43,259 nucleotides of DNA, taken from Candidatus Heimdallarchaeota archaeon (GTDB lineage Archaea > Asgardarchaeota > Heimdallarchaeia > JABLTI01). This document shows, piece by piece, positions 34,247 through 42,927 of the stretch. The notes beneath the pieces were generated by a model. The model was not told the origin of the DNA. It did no database searches and saw only the letters and a list, made by a program, of their open reading frames with translations. Both the position numbers and the translations under genes were made by a program. Each line of letters begins with the position of its first letter. Within the stretch, counting starts at the first letter, position 1. The stretch covers positions 1 to 43,259 of the forward strand of contig JAHLVZ010000013.1 of NCBI GenBank assembly GCA_019058165.1. The letters run 5' to 3'.

Positions 34247-35248
34247 CTATAGTTTTTCACCAAATACATCCGCATAAGAGAAGATAGCAGGACCCCCACC
34301 GGAATGTAGAAACAAAACATTTGAATCTGTAGGTATTTTTTCTCGAGAGATTAAATCAATCAATCCAACCATTGCTTTTCCATTATACACAGGATCCAAG
34401 AATATACCTTCTAATTGGGCGATTAACTTAACTACATCAATCATATCTTTACTTGGATCACCATAACCTTGACCATAATATCCTTCAAGGACAACAATAT
34501 CTGTGTCACTTATCGCAAGATCTAGTGACCAGTCTTCTTGAAATTCAGAGGCTATTTTTTGAACTTCAGCGATTATCTCTTCTCTTCCATCACCAACACC
34601 AATTCCCATGGCTTCAATTTCAGGATAATATAGTTTTTTACCTAAGACAATTCCAGCTTGTGTTCCAGCACTGCCTGTTGGGAAAATAAGATAATCAAAT
34701 GTAATCTCCATTTCTTCTGATTGTTCAGCAATTTCTTTCATAAATAAAACATATCCAAGAGCACCCAGTTTGGTTGAACCACCAGTAGGAATAATGTATG
34801 GAACTTTCCCTTCATCCTGTAATTCTTCAGCTATTTCTTCCATTCTCTGTTTTCGATCTGAACTAGATTTCACTCTATGAATTTTCACACCCAAAATTTG
34901 ATCAAGTAAAATATTCCCGGTAATCTGCTCACCAATAACGGAATCAGATAAAACTAATTCACAATCTAATCCTATTCGAGCACAACAAGCAGCAGTTTGA
35001 AGGCAATGATTGGAGGTAAGTGCTCCTTCTGTAAGAACAACATGAGATCCTTTTAACAAAGCATCAGCTAAAAGAAATTCTAGTTTTCTATTTTTATTGC
35101 CACCAAAAGCCATACCAGTAAGGTCATCCCGTTTAACGAAGATATTTGCTTTTCCTAAGTGCTCTGTTAGTCGTTCCATAGGGATGAGAGGTGTAGGTAA
35201 CAAACAATGATTAATTCTTGGAATGGACTCGAGATCAAATTTAGACAT
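34247..35248 (-). CDS. D-cysteine desulfhydrase / ACC-deaminase-family PLP enzyme
   Basis: This 333-aa fold-type II PLP enzyme has FVKRDDLTGMAFGGNKNRKLEFLL (PLP Lys in NKNRK), EGALTSNHCLQTAACCARIG, PYIIPTGGSTKLGALGY and HSGGGPAIFSY near the C terminus. These match the D-cysteine desulfhydrase/1-aminocyclopropane-1-carboxylate deaminase family; the former is the likelier activity for an archaeon, giving pyruvate, ammonia and sulfide. ATG at 35248 is preferred; a TTG at 35269 would add seven hydrophobic residues. It is a single gene with a 190-base spacer upstream. Confidence 0.87.
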   Translation of the reverse strand: MSKFDLESIPRINHCLLPTPLIPMERLTEHLGKANIFVKRDDLTGMAFGGNKNRKLEFLLADALLKGSHVVLTEGALTSNHCLQTAACCARIGLDCELVLSDSVIGEQITGNILLDQILGVKIHRVKSSSDRKQRMEEIAEELQDEGKVPYIIPTGGSTKLGALGYVLFMKEIAEQSEEMEITFDYLIFPTGSAGTQAGIVLGKKLYYPEIEAMGIGVGDGREEIIAEVQKIASEFQEDWSLDLAISDTDIVVLEGYYGQGYGDPSKDMIDVVKLIAQLEGIFLDPVYNGKAMVGLIDLISREKIPTDSNVLFLHSGGGPAIFSYADVFGEKL

Positions 35249-35459
35249 AAATACAATTACTTCTACCAATTTTTATTATTAACGCTTGAAATTAACGAAA
35301 AAATAGTTTATATCAAATAATCTCAAGAGAAACAGTTTTTAATATCTCTTGTCTATGTATGATTCCCTTGTTTAGTTATTTGGATTAAACTTATTACCGC
35401 AATAACTATTCATTTTAGCACTTGCCTTATAGATTGTAGAATTATACAGGAGAAGCAAT

Positions 35460-36551
35460 TTGGTTTCAGATAATGTCATCGCGATCTTGCTTGGTATATT
35501 AGCCAACTCTTTGTATAACATAGGTTTAGTTTTTAAGAAAAAAGGTGCTTGTACTTTACCAGATATTGAAAAGCAATCTGTGTGGCAAAATATCAAGAAT
35601 TTTGCTAGATGTAAAGTGTGGGTTTTTGGTTATTTACTTACAATTATCCAATGGTTTCCTTTAATGTATGCAATAAACATTGGAGCATTATCTGTAGTTG
35701 CACCTACAATGGGCATCGGATTTATTGTTTTGATTTTATTCTCCTGGTTATATTTGAAAGAGCCAATAAGTTTGGTAGAAATTTTTGGAATTTTTATTGT
35801 GATTGGAGCAGTAATTTCAATTAATGTTGTTCAACCTACAGAAACAGGGAATTTGACCATATTTGATATGAACCAATTCTTCCGAGAACCCAATGCAATA
35901 GCATTTCTTATAGTATTTGCTATAATTGTAGGAATACTAATCGCAGTCACATGGGGTAGAAAATATCGACAAGCAGGTGGATTACTTGCAATGGCTTCTG
36001 GATTATGCTATGCAATTGCAACAATTTTTGCTAAAGGAGCTATTGGTAGTTTTCGATCAGGTCTTTTAAGAGATGCTCTCAGATCATGGGAATTTTATAT
36101 TTACCTTTTACTGATGTGTATTGGTTATACGGTTGCGTTTTCAGCACAACAAATGGCATTTCAGAAAGGAAAAGCTATAGTTGTATCTCCAACATTGGAC
36201 ATCATGAATTTACTAACTCAAATTACTGCAGGAATTCTGATTTTCAATGAATGGGTAAGTATCTGGGGAACAATGCTACCATGGCAAAAAGCAGTAAAAA
36301 CACTCACTATTGGTTTAATTGTAGTTGGAGTAGCAATGTTATCCATCTTTACTGCTGATTATGATGAAATTACGGGTGGAGAGAAAATGAAAGAAACTAA
36401 GGATGAAGAAGAAGAAACGCAGGAAACTGCAGAATTTAGTGAACCAGATGAACTGGGAGAGGAAGAGAAGAAGAAATTCTCTTTGAAGGAGAAAATCGCA
36501 AATAAAAAAATTGATGACACAAAAAGCACAATTGTGGGGCATCACAAATAA
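35460..36551 (+). CDS. DMT-superfamily (EamA/NIPA-like) membrane transporter
   Basis: This 363-aa protein starts at TTG with AGGAG six bases upstream. It has nine or ten hydrophobic helices: examples are VIAILLGILANSLYNIGLVF, SVVAPTMGIGFIVLILFSWL, FLIVFAIIVGILIAVTW, AMASGLCYAIATIFAKGAI and IGYTVAFSAQQMAF, with two repeated halves as in EamA-type drug/metabolite transporters. The FKKKGA motif after helix 1 resembles NIPA-type magnesium transporters. A 60-residue charged cytoplasmic tail (about 305-363, KETKDEEEETQET) is unusual. Substrate unknown. Monocistronic or followed by the GNAT gene. Confidence 0.8.
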   Translation: MVSDNVIAILLGILANSLYNIGLVFKKKGACTLPDIEKQSVWQNIKNFARCKVWVFGYLLTIIQWFPLMYAINIGALSVVAPTMGIGFIVLILFSWLYLKEPISLVEIFGIFIVIGAVISINVVQPTETGNLTIFDMNQFFREPNAIAFLIVFAIIVGILIAVTWGRKYRQAGGLLAMASGLCYAIATIFAKGAIGSFRSGLLRDALRSWEFYIYLLLMCIGYTVAFSAQQMAFQKGKAIVVSPTLDIMNLLTQITAGILIFNEWVSIWGTMLPWQKAVKTLTIGLIVVGVAMLSIFTADYDEITGGEKMKETKDEEEETQETAEFSEPDELGEEEKKKFSLKEKIANKKIDDTKSTIVGHHK

Positions 36552-36629
36552 CAAATATTTAAGCAATTTTTGCCGTTTAACTTAAATAGGTTAAGGCATG
36601 TTTTTTTCAAGTATCTGGAGGAAAATTAA

Positions 36630-37175
36630 ATGTTCGAAGGAGAAAATGTGCGTTTAAGATCAATAGAACTCACCGATCTTGATGCTATAATGGAAAATTG
36701 GAACAATCTAAAACTCAGACGTTTCCTACATGAACCTAGACCATTCTCTCGAGTTGAAGAGGAAGAATGGATAAGAAGCACTTGGCGACGAAGAAAAGCG
36801 GGAACTGATTTTCAATTTGCAATAGAGCATAAGGAAACCAAAGAATTTCTTGGAACAGCAGGACTATTTAGTTTAAATCAAGTTGCTCGATCGATAGAAC
36901 TTGGGATTGCAATTCATGCTGAGAAGAATTGGGGAAAAGGTTACGGAACTGATACTATGAAAGTTCTCCTCGAATTTGGATTTAATTACTTAAATCTGAA
37001 TAGTGTTCGACTAAGAGTTAACGATTTCAATGTCAGAGGAATTAAAACTTACAAGAAAGTTGGTTTCACTGAAGTTGGAAAACTCCGACAAGCAAATTTC
37101 GTCGAAGGTAAATATAATGATATGATCTTCATGGATATTCTCAGAGAAGAATGGGAGAAAATGAAGCAAAAGTAG
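36630..37175 (+). CDS. GNAT N-acetyltransferase (RimJ/RimL type)
   Basis: This 181-aa GNAT protein has ENVRLRSIELTDLDAIMENW at the start, then FLGTAGLFSLNQVARSIELGIAI and the acetyl-CoA motif KNWGKGYGTDTMKVLLEFGF (about 108-127), followed by NLNSVRLRVNDFNVRGIKTYKKVGF. The pattern is that of RimJ/RimL-like enzymes, which acetylate protein N termini or small amines; the substrate is not predictable. ATG start with GGAGG eight bases upstream. It is convergent with the hydrolase gene. Confidence 0.88.
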   Translation: MFEGENVRLRSIELTDLDAIMENWNNLKLRRFLHEPRPFSRVEEEEWIRSTWRRRKAGTDFQFAIEHKETKEFLGTAGLFSLNQVARSIELGIAIHAEKNWGKGYGTDTMKVLLEFGFNYLNLNSVRLRVNDFNVRGIKTYKKVGFTEVGKLRQANFVEGKYNDMIFMDILREEWEKMKQK

Positions 37176-37196
37176 AATTACTACAAAATTCTACTT
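37170..37196. terminator. bidirectional hairpin between GNAT and hydrolase genes
   Basis: AAGTAGAATT-(7 bases)-AATTCTACTT is a perfect 10-bp stem that includes the GNAT stop codon and ends at the last base before the convergent hydrolase stop. It is a plausible shared terminator for both strands. Confidence 0.5.
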
Positions 37197-38117
37197 CTAA
37201 ATACTACTAGTTATAAATTGCTGAATATTCGTGAAATAATTCGGTTCTAGATACGCTTCTACATGACCTCTACCGACAACTTCCCAAAGAGGTTTTATGG
37301 CTGTATTATTAAGAGCATCATTGATAGTTGTAGCAACTTCGGGATTAATTTCAATGTCAGCATCACCGTGGATAATGTAAGTTGGGATTGTAATGTTATA
37401 AGCCACTTTTGCTGGTGAAATATCAGCAAACGAATACCCATAATGAGTTTCAAGCTTAGCGATTGTTATCTGTCCAAAAATTGCCCAAGGAAAGCCAGAT
37501 CTAACTGGATAAGCTTGTCGAATCATCTGATCACCATAAGCCCAGGAAGAATCAGCAATAATTGCAGCAACATCATTGTATTGTGCTGTATAGAACAAAA
37601 TAGTTGCAGCTCCTTGACTTTCAGCAAACAGAATAATTTGAGAGGCGTTAACTTCGGGTTGATGTTGTGTATAATTAACAGCAGCTTTCACATCTTTTAC
37701 TTCATCAATACCCCAAGTAAGACCGAGAAGAGTATCGGGAGATTCACCACGATTTCGGGAATCAAAGAAGAATAAACGATAATCCAAATTATAAAATCCT
37801 TCTCCGTAATGATCTAACATCCAAGCTTTAGAGTGAGTAGCTCCATGTAAGACAATAATCGTTATGTTAGAATTAGTGGCAGAAGAATTCTTGGGTTCAA
37901 TAAACCAACCTTTTAATTCTAATCCATCACTTGTTGAGAAAGTGACATTTTCATAAGTCATACCATAATCATGAGGATAAACATACATTGCTTCGTGATC
38001 GGGATGAAGCATGGTATTTTTACCAATTAATGGGATAATCGAGAAAACTAGTAGTGAGCCAAAAACTAGTGTAACTAGACTGATAGAAATAAGTGTAATC
38101 TTTAGCCATTTTTTCAT
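37197..38117 (-). CDS. membrane-anchored alpha/beta hydrolase
   Basis: This 306-aa protein has an N-terminal signal anchor (about 6-32, LKITLISISLVTLVFGSLLVF), so the catalytic domain is probably outside. Features are IIVLHGATHSKA (oxyanion region, about 87-98), FFDSRNRGES, the nucleophile elbow ILFAESQGAA (Ser in ESQG instead of the usual GxSxG), YIIHGDADIEI with the acid residue and GRGHVEAY with the catalytic His. It resembles serine hydrolases of the BAAT/BEM46-like group. The GxSxG variant (A-E-S-Q-G) still retains Ser. It is likely an esterase or acylhydrolase of unknown substrate. Confidence 0.82.
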   Translation of the reverse strand: MKKWLKITLISISLVTLVFGSLLVFSIIPLIGKNTMLHPDHEAMYVYPHDYGMTYENVTFSTSDGLELKGWFIEPKNSSATNSNITIIVLHGATHSKAWMLDHYGEGFYNLDYRLFFFDSRNRGESPDTLLGLTWGIDEVKDVKAAVNYTQHQPEVNASQIILFAESQGAATILFYTAQYNDVAAIIADSSWAYGDQMIRQAYPVRSGFPWAIFGQITIAKLETHYGYSFADISPAKVAYNITIPTYIIHGDADIEINPEVATTINDALNNTAIKPLWEVVGRGHVEAYLEPNYFTNIQQFITSSI

Positions 38118-38190
38118 TTTCTTTTAACCTACATTCACTTTGCATTTTGAAATATAAGCTTTTAGTGTCTAGTAAAAGAAATAATGAAAA

Positions 38191-38958
38191 TTATTGAATA
38201 ATTTCTTCCACGAATTTTGGTAAGACTTCTTCAGATTTTCCAAGAATTACAAAATCAGCTAATTGAGATATTGGTGTTTCATCAACATTAAACTCGATTA
38301 CTACGACATTATTCATTTTAGCTAAGTAAGGTAAATCTGCTATTGGATACACAACACCACTTGTACCTATAACCAACAAAATATCGCATTCGGTTCTAAT
38401 TATTTCATCAACCTTCATCAGAACATTTCTGTCTAGTGATTCACCGAACCAAACAACATCAGGGCGAAGCATTTCACCACATTCACACAGTGGTGGTTTT
38501 GTTGGTGCTTCGGTAAGCATTGTTTTCTTCCCGCAATTCATGCACTTTGTGCGAAAGATATTCCCGTGAACCTCAAGAAGATTCTTAGAACCAGCTCTAA
38601 AATGTAATGAATCAACGTTTTGTGTAATAACCCATTCTAATAATCCTTTTTCTTGTAACTTAATCAATGCATGATGAGCAGGATTAGGATCCTTTGTAAG
38701 AATAATTCCGATACGCCAAGAATACCATTCCCAAACAAGTTGAGGATCTCTCCCAAAAGCTTGAGGAGTAGCTAATTCCATGGCATTATAATTCTTCCAC
38801 AAACCATCTTTTCCTCGAAAAGTAGGTATTCCGGATCCTTTTGAAATTCCTGAACCTGTTAAAGCAACGATTCGTATTTGATCTTTTTTTTCTACTATAA
38901 GTTGATTAACTGCAGATATTGCTTTTGCTAATATATTCTCTTCAGTCATAACGCTCAT
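38191..38958 (-). CDS. cobB: Sir2-family NAD-dependent protein deacylase, class III-like
   Basis: This 255-aa sirtuin has the NAD-binding block TGSGISKGSGIPTFRGKDGLW, TQNVDSLHFRAGS (catalytic-base region), EVHGNIFRTKC with the catalytic His, a zinc set CMNCGKK ... CECGE, and VIGTSGVVYP. The segment WEWYSWRI gives a Y-x2-R pair at the site that in SIRT5/CobB binds acidic acyl groups, so succinyl/malonyl-lysine removal is likelier than simple deacetylation. The usual TGAGIS is TGSGIS. ATG 38958 or 38949. It lies downstream of the structured element at 39001-39118. Confidence 0.9.
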   Translation of the reverse strand: MSVMTEENILAKAISAVNQLIVEKKDQIRIVALTGSGISKGSGIPTFRGKDGLWKNYNAMELATPQAFGRDPQLVWEWYSWRIGIILTKDPNPAHHALIKLQEKGLLEWVITQNVDSLHFRAGSKNLLEVHGNIFRTKCMNCGKKTMLTEAPTKPPLCECGEMLRPDVVWFGESLDRNVLMKVDEIIRTECDILLVIGTSGVVYPIADLPYLAKMNNVVVIEFNVDETPISQLADFVILGKSEEVLPKFVEEIIQ

Positions 38959-39000
38959 ATATAGAATACATTGGTGACTTTTTTATTTTTCTAAAAATAG

Positions 39001-39118
39001 TGGAGGAGTGGCATTTTGATTATTGCTACTCCGAATTAGGATTTTCTATCTTTATCCCCAATCCATCAGAACGCCTTTCCCAAATGCGACGGCCAATCCA
39101 TCTTTCTACACTCCTCCA
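39001..39118. repeat. 118-base inverted-repeat element, possible structured RNA
   Basis: TGGAGGAGTG (39001-39010) and its exact reverse complement CACTCCTCCA (39109-39118) enclose about 98 bases. A second, competing hairpin, GGAGTGGCA-(10 bases)-TGCTACTCC with one G-T pair, occupies 39005-39032. The minus strand also holds GATGGATTGG twice. The element lies alone in the 257-base gap between the dehydratase stop (39216) and the sirtuin start (38958), and GC content is higher than the surroundings. It does not fold as a canonical tRNA: no T-arm precedes CTCCTCC. It could be a small RNA, a leader switch for the sirtuin or a transcript-end structure. Confidence 0.4.
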
Positions 39119-39215
39119 AATATTGAGGTTCAAATAAACAAAAGAGTTTACCAATATAAATAAGTTTGGTTGATATAGGAAAGTGTTTTTGTCGTGGAAA
39201 AGTGAAAAAAAACAA

Positions 39216-40172
39216 TCAAGATTGAATAGTGGATTTAATTTTTGCAAAGAAGTCAGTGAGATCAATGTTTCCACCGGAAACCATTATGCCAACACGTTTG
39301 TTCTTTACGTTTATTTGCTCTGATAAAACACCAGCTAAGGATACAGCCCCAGAAGGTTCGATAACTAATTTCATTCGTTCCCAAAGGAATTGCATAGCAT
39401 CAACAATCTCCTCTTCAGAAACAAGGATGATATCATCAACATACTCCCTGACAACTTTGAAAGTATTTGGACCTAACTGTGTGCGCAAACCATCAGCAAT
39501 AGTATTTGGATTAATTGAGGGAAAAATTTTCCCTTCATTAAAGGACTTGTAGGCATCATCTGCATTTTTGGGTTCCACAGCAATAACCTTTGATTCAGGA
39601 AGCAAGCCTTTTGTAGCAATAGCTGAACCACTAAGAAAACCGCCACCACCAACGGGAGCAAAAACAAAGTCAAGCTCACCCACTTCTTTAATTAATTCAT
39701 AAGCAGAAGTTCCAGCACCTTGGATTATAGTAAGATCATCAGAAGGATGAACCAAAGTATACCCATGTTTCTCAATTAGTGGTTTGACAGCTTCTTCTCT
39801 ATCACCGGGTTTAGAACCACAGACAACAATTTCAGCACCATATCCTCGAGTAGCATTAACTTTTACTTGAGGAGCATTCTCTGGCATGACAATAACAGCT
39901 TTTATGCCAGCGATTTTAGCAGCTAAAGCTAGAGCTTGAGCATGATTACCAGATGAATGAGTGATAACTCCTTTCTTCTTAGCTTCATCGGATAATTGAA
40001 GAATTGTATTTAATGCACCCCTAAACTTGAAAGCACCAATTTTCTGGAAATTCTCACATTTGAAATAACACTCACAACCGAGTTTCTCATTCAAAGTTGT
40101 AGAAGTCATTACTGGAGTTTTGTTTACATATTGCTTAATACGCTCATATGCAGCTTCAACCTTATCAAACAT
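39216..40172 (-). CDS. threonine dehydratase / serine racemase-like PLP enzyme
   Basis: This 318-aa fold-type II PLP enzyme has TPVMTSTTLNEKLGCECYFKCENFQKIGAFKFRGALN (Schiff-base Lys in FKFRG), HSSGNHAQALALAAK, MPENAPQVKVNATRGYGAEIV, VGGGGFLSGSA (phosphate loop) and EPSGAVSLAG. It lacks the C-terminal ACT regulatory domain of biosynthetic IlvA, so it fits catabolic threonine/serine ammonia-lyase or serine racemase. These activities cannot be told apart by sight. It follows the SnoaL protein by about 70 bases on the same strand, continuing the amino-acid-breakdown block. Confidence 0.88.
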   Translation of the reverse strand: MFDKVEAAYERIKQYVNKTPVMTSTTLNEKLGCECYFKCENFQKIGAFKFRGALNTILQLSDEAKKKGVITHSSGNHAQALALAAKIAGIKAVIVMPENAPQVKVNATRGYGAEIVVCGSKPGDREEAVKPLIEKHGYTLVHPSDDLTIIQGAGTSAYELIKEVGELDFVFAPVGGGGFLSGSAIATKGLLPESKVIAVEPKNADDAYKSFNEGKIFPSINPNTIADGLRTQLGPNTFKVVREYVDDIILVSEEEIVDAMQFLWERMKLVIEPSGAVSLAGVLSEQINVKNKRVGIMVSGGNIDLTDFFAKIKSTIQS

Positions 40173-40244
40173 TACAATCGAGATTTAGAAAAGTATTACT
40201 TCAAATAAAACTTTCTTTCTCATTTAGTTAAAGTTTGAAATTTA

Positions 40245-41363
40245 CTAGTGTTTGTGTGCGCCACTCCCAATTTTCGGGTTTATATGACGCATGATAGCAT
40301 ATGTGTTTCGAGTTTCCCATATTTCTACGATTTTACCATTCTCAATTCGATACATCGAAATTCCTGTGTACTCAACAACCTTGCCAGATGGTTTTAACAT
40401 TAAGAATTTACCTTTTGAAGTACCTCGTGCTGTCCATCGAGCAACAACGATGTCATTCTGTGCAATCATAAAGGATTCAGTAATTGTTAAATCAGGAAAT
40501 GCTTTCCACTGCTCGTTCAACCAAGTACCTACACCATTGATACCATGGTAACTTGCCTCGCAAGGCATCGCTGTTGGATGAATAAGGATATTGGACGAAG
40601 CAATGTCCTCTAGAACATTCAAATCATGTCCAATCAAAACTTCCTCGAAGAAACGTTTTACTTTGGTGCGACTGAGTTCGGTATCGTTAGATGGATTACC
40701 ATTGTATGGGGGATTTACTGTGTGCTCATGAGAGTAAACTAATGCAAGTGAACCATTTTTTACATGATAAATCTCAGTTTTTCGAGTAGTTGTATCTTCC
40801 TCATACTGTGGAGGACTTAATGCTACAACAACATCACCAAAAGCAGTTAGATTATCAAATTTTATATTGTTAACGTTAATGGTCTTCTGGAAAAGCTTGA
40901 TATTTGCTTTTTCGTTTCTTTTAAGCTTTCGCGATGGAAATGTTGGCACCATACCCATTTGTTGCATTTCTGCCACTGGATCCATTCCAAACCAGCTTTC
41001 TGCAATCTTACCATCCTCTAAGCGAACTATGTTTACCATCCCATATTCCAACCATTTACCAGTTGGCTTAACTCCTTTATGGGGTACTCCATCAAATTGA
41101 CCATAGGTAGGCAAATTCACAGCTAAGTAATCACCTTCAGTGATCATTATCGGGATTGGATGCCATGAATCTGGAAGCGAAGCCTTAAATCCCTTCCATT
41201 CTGTAATCAAAGCTTCTGGTCCGGCACTAATAGTACCGCCAAGAGGATGATGTAATACATAATTTGAAACAGTTACTTCACGGACAGCACCCCAATTATC
41301 TGTGTTGAAGGCTTCGATGAGACGAGATGCCGCAGCCTTGTTTAACTCAATTTTATCGTTCAT
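40245..41363 (-). CDS. tandem SnoaL-like protein
   Basis: This 372-aa protein has two clear SnoaL-like cone-fold domains: residues about 10-125 (ending GMVNIVRLEDGKIAESWFGMD) and about 245-360 (ending YTGISMYRIENGKIVEIWETRN). A middle stretch with YHVKNGSLALVYSHEHT may be a degenerate third copy. SnoaL-like domains are small hydrophobic-pocket folds found in polyketide cyclases, ester cyclases and many unrelated enzymes. HHPLGG and HPTAMPCEASYHG motifs mark each domain's entrance. ATG 41363 is preferred over TTG 41372. It lies between saccharopine dehydrogenase and the dehydratase, about 110 bases from the former. Function unknown. Confidence 0.78.
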   Translation of the reverse strand: MNDKIELNKAAASRLIEAFNTDNWGAVREVTVSNYVLHHPLGGTISAGPEALITEWKGFKASLPDSWHPIPIMITEGDYLAVNLPTYGQFDGVPHKGVKPTGKWLEYGMVNIVRLEDGKIAESWFGMDPVAEMQQMGMVPTFPSRKLKRNEKANIKLFQKTINVNNIKFDNLTAFGDVVVALSPPQYEEDTTTRKTEIYHVKNGSLALVYSHEHTVNPPYNGNPSNDTELSRTKVKRFFEEVLIGHDLNVLEDIASSNILIHPTAMPCEASYHGINGVGTWLNEQWKAFPDLTITESFMIAQNDIVVARWTARGTSKGKFLMLKPSGKVVEYTGISMYRIENGKIVEIWETRNTYAIMRHINPKIGSGAHKH

Positions 41364-41484
41364 AACAATCAATTAAAAAGAACCATTATTTCAAATAAAA
41401 CTTTCTTCTCAATAGTATACATAGTCACCAAAAAAACAAGAAAAGTCAGACCTATGCAGTTTGCCAGGTCTAACAACTATTTTT

Positions 41485-42792
41485 CTAAAGAATTTTTTCT
41501 TTGAAGATTATATCCATGGTCTCTAATTCATCAAGGATTGGATTGTAGACTTCTGGATCTGTTGGAATAATAATTCCTGAACCTTTGATTTCTCCTTCAA
41601 GCATCATGCGAACAGCAATTGCTACTGGAAGAGAAACAGTACGTGCCATTGATGAATCACCGTTTGGAATACCATAATCAAGTAAAGTAGAAGTAATCTT
41701 CTCTTCTTTACCATCAGGATATTCAGCAGTGAATTCGTGAAGCATGACGATCATGTCACGTTCTTCCGGCTTAAAGGTTCCAAGTTTAGTTAAGAATAGA
41801 TCCGCAAGAGCATCTAGATGAGAACCACCTTGAGCGATTTTCTGATCACTGAATAGACCCATCCATTCTAATCTTTTGAGACATTCAGCATCGTCACTCT
41901 TTCCAAGTTTCTGAGCGATTTCTTTCTTAATATCGTCACCTTTGTAGTTAAGAATCACTTGCATTAATTGCTTCCAAGTTAAGTCCTCTAGACCTTCTTT
42001 AGCATCTTTACTCATCAAATCAAGATCGAATAAAGCTTGAAGAGTTTCACACCAACCAGGATACCTGAAAGTACCTCTAAACATTGTTTTGATACCTTCT
42101 AAACCGTACAACTCAACGTATTGCATACTATCTCTATTTGGATAAGCTTCGAGGCCCATTCCCTCAACATTGTAAGGCCAATAATGATTAAAGAGATCGC
42201 CACTTTTGATATCAACAATCTTTCCATCCTCAAGGTATTGAGCAGCATTAGTTCCAGCCAAAATAACACCTTTAGGGGACCAAGAGAACTTGTAACCCAT
42301 AGGATTATCATTAGAGTCCGGAGCAGGAAGACCACCGGTAGTTGATTTGAAACTGGTGATTTTTCCACCTTTCTTCTGAACATCATGAATAATTTTCATG
42401 GCACTCATGTGATCAGTTCCAGGGTCAACACCACACTCATTCATAATTAGAATTCCAGCTTTCTTTGCATCCTCATCTAAAGCTTTCATAGCATCTGAAA
42501 CATAAGAGGTAGTGGCCATGTGTTTCTTGTATTTAATGCATGCTTTAGCTACATCAGGATGAAAAGCATAAGGTAAGAGACTGATAGCTAAATCAGTTTC
42601 TTTGATCAAATCATCAAGGGGATCTTTGGTTATATCATATGCAACCGCTTTCCCATTTGGATGATTATCAACAATCGCTTCAGCTTTACTGACAGTTCGT
42701 GAAGCAACAGTTACTTCAAAACCCTTGTCAAGTAAATACCGAATTCCAGGTTTTGATACTAAACCTGCACCAAAAACAACGACTTTCTTCAT
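41485..42792 (-). CDS. saccharopine dehydrogenase (glutamate-forming), AASS SDH-domain-like
   Basis: This enzyme of about 435 aa oxidises saccharopine to glutamate and aminoadipate semialdehyde. It opens with the Rossmann motif KKVVVFGAGLVSKPGIRYLL. It then tracks the SDH half of eukaryotic AASS: SLLPYAFHPDVAKACI, CGVDPGTDHMSAM, GGLPAPDSNDNPMGYKFSWSP (AASS: GLPAPE..NPLRYKFSWSP), LEAYPNRDSMQYVELYGLEG, FRGTFRYPGW, LTWKQL, EERDMIVM and SLPVAIAVRMMLEGEIKG. Bacterial lysine-biosynthetic SDHs are less similar in these blocks as I recall them. ATG 42792 is favoured by the Rossmann start; ATG 42807 adds five residues. It is directly downstream of the LKR gene. Confidence 0.9.
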   Translation of the reverse strand: MKKVVVFGAGLVSKPGIRYLLDKGFEVTVASRTVSKAEAIVDNHPNGKAVAYDITKDPLDDLIKETDLAISLLPYAFHPDVAKACIKYKKHMATTSYVSDAMKALDEDAKKAGILIMNECGVDPGTDHMSAMKIIHDVQKKGGKITSFKSTTGGLPAPDSNDNPMGYKFSWSPKGVILAGTNAAQYLEDGKIVDIKSGDLFNHYWPYNVEGMGLEAYPNRDSMQYVELYGLEGIKTMFRGTFRYPGWCETLQALFDLDLMSKDAKEGLEDLTWKQLMQVILNYKGDDIKKEIAQKLGKSDDAECLKRLEWMGLFSDQKIAQGGSHLDALADLFLTKLGTFKPEERDMIVMLHEFTAEYPDGKEEKITSTLLDYGIPNGDSSMARTVSLPVAIAVRMMLEGEIKGSGIIIPTDPEVYNPILDELETMDIIFKEKIL

Positions 42793-42927
42793 AGTAAATC
42801 GAACCATTGATTTTATTTTTTCTTAGCTATGCTTGATACCATGTCTAATTAAATGTTTTTTTCCTTTCTATTTCTAATTACAATGGCAACCAAAGCAACA
42901 ACTCTACCGATGCATACCAAAATTTGT

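Noticed and set aside
39040..39110. C/D-box small RNA (TTCTGATGGATTGG on the minus strand)
   Set aside because: A UGAUGG-like box is present, but no terminal C/D pair with a short closing stem lies at the right distance.
39001..39118. tRNA gene, because GGAGGAG/CTCCTCC looks like an acceptor stem
   Set aside because: No T-arm with TTCRA loop precedes CTCCTCC on either strand and the D-arm is not recognisable; kept only as an unexplained inverted repeat.
39026..39274. 82-codon minus-strand frame over the inverted-repeat element
   Set aside because: It overlaps the end of the dehydratase gene and covers a structured intergenic element; the sequence has no protein-like pattern.
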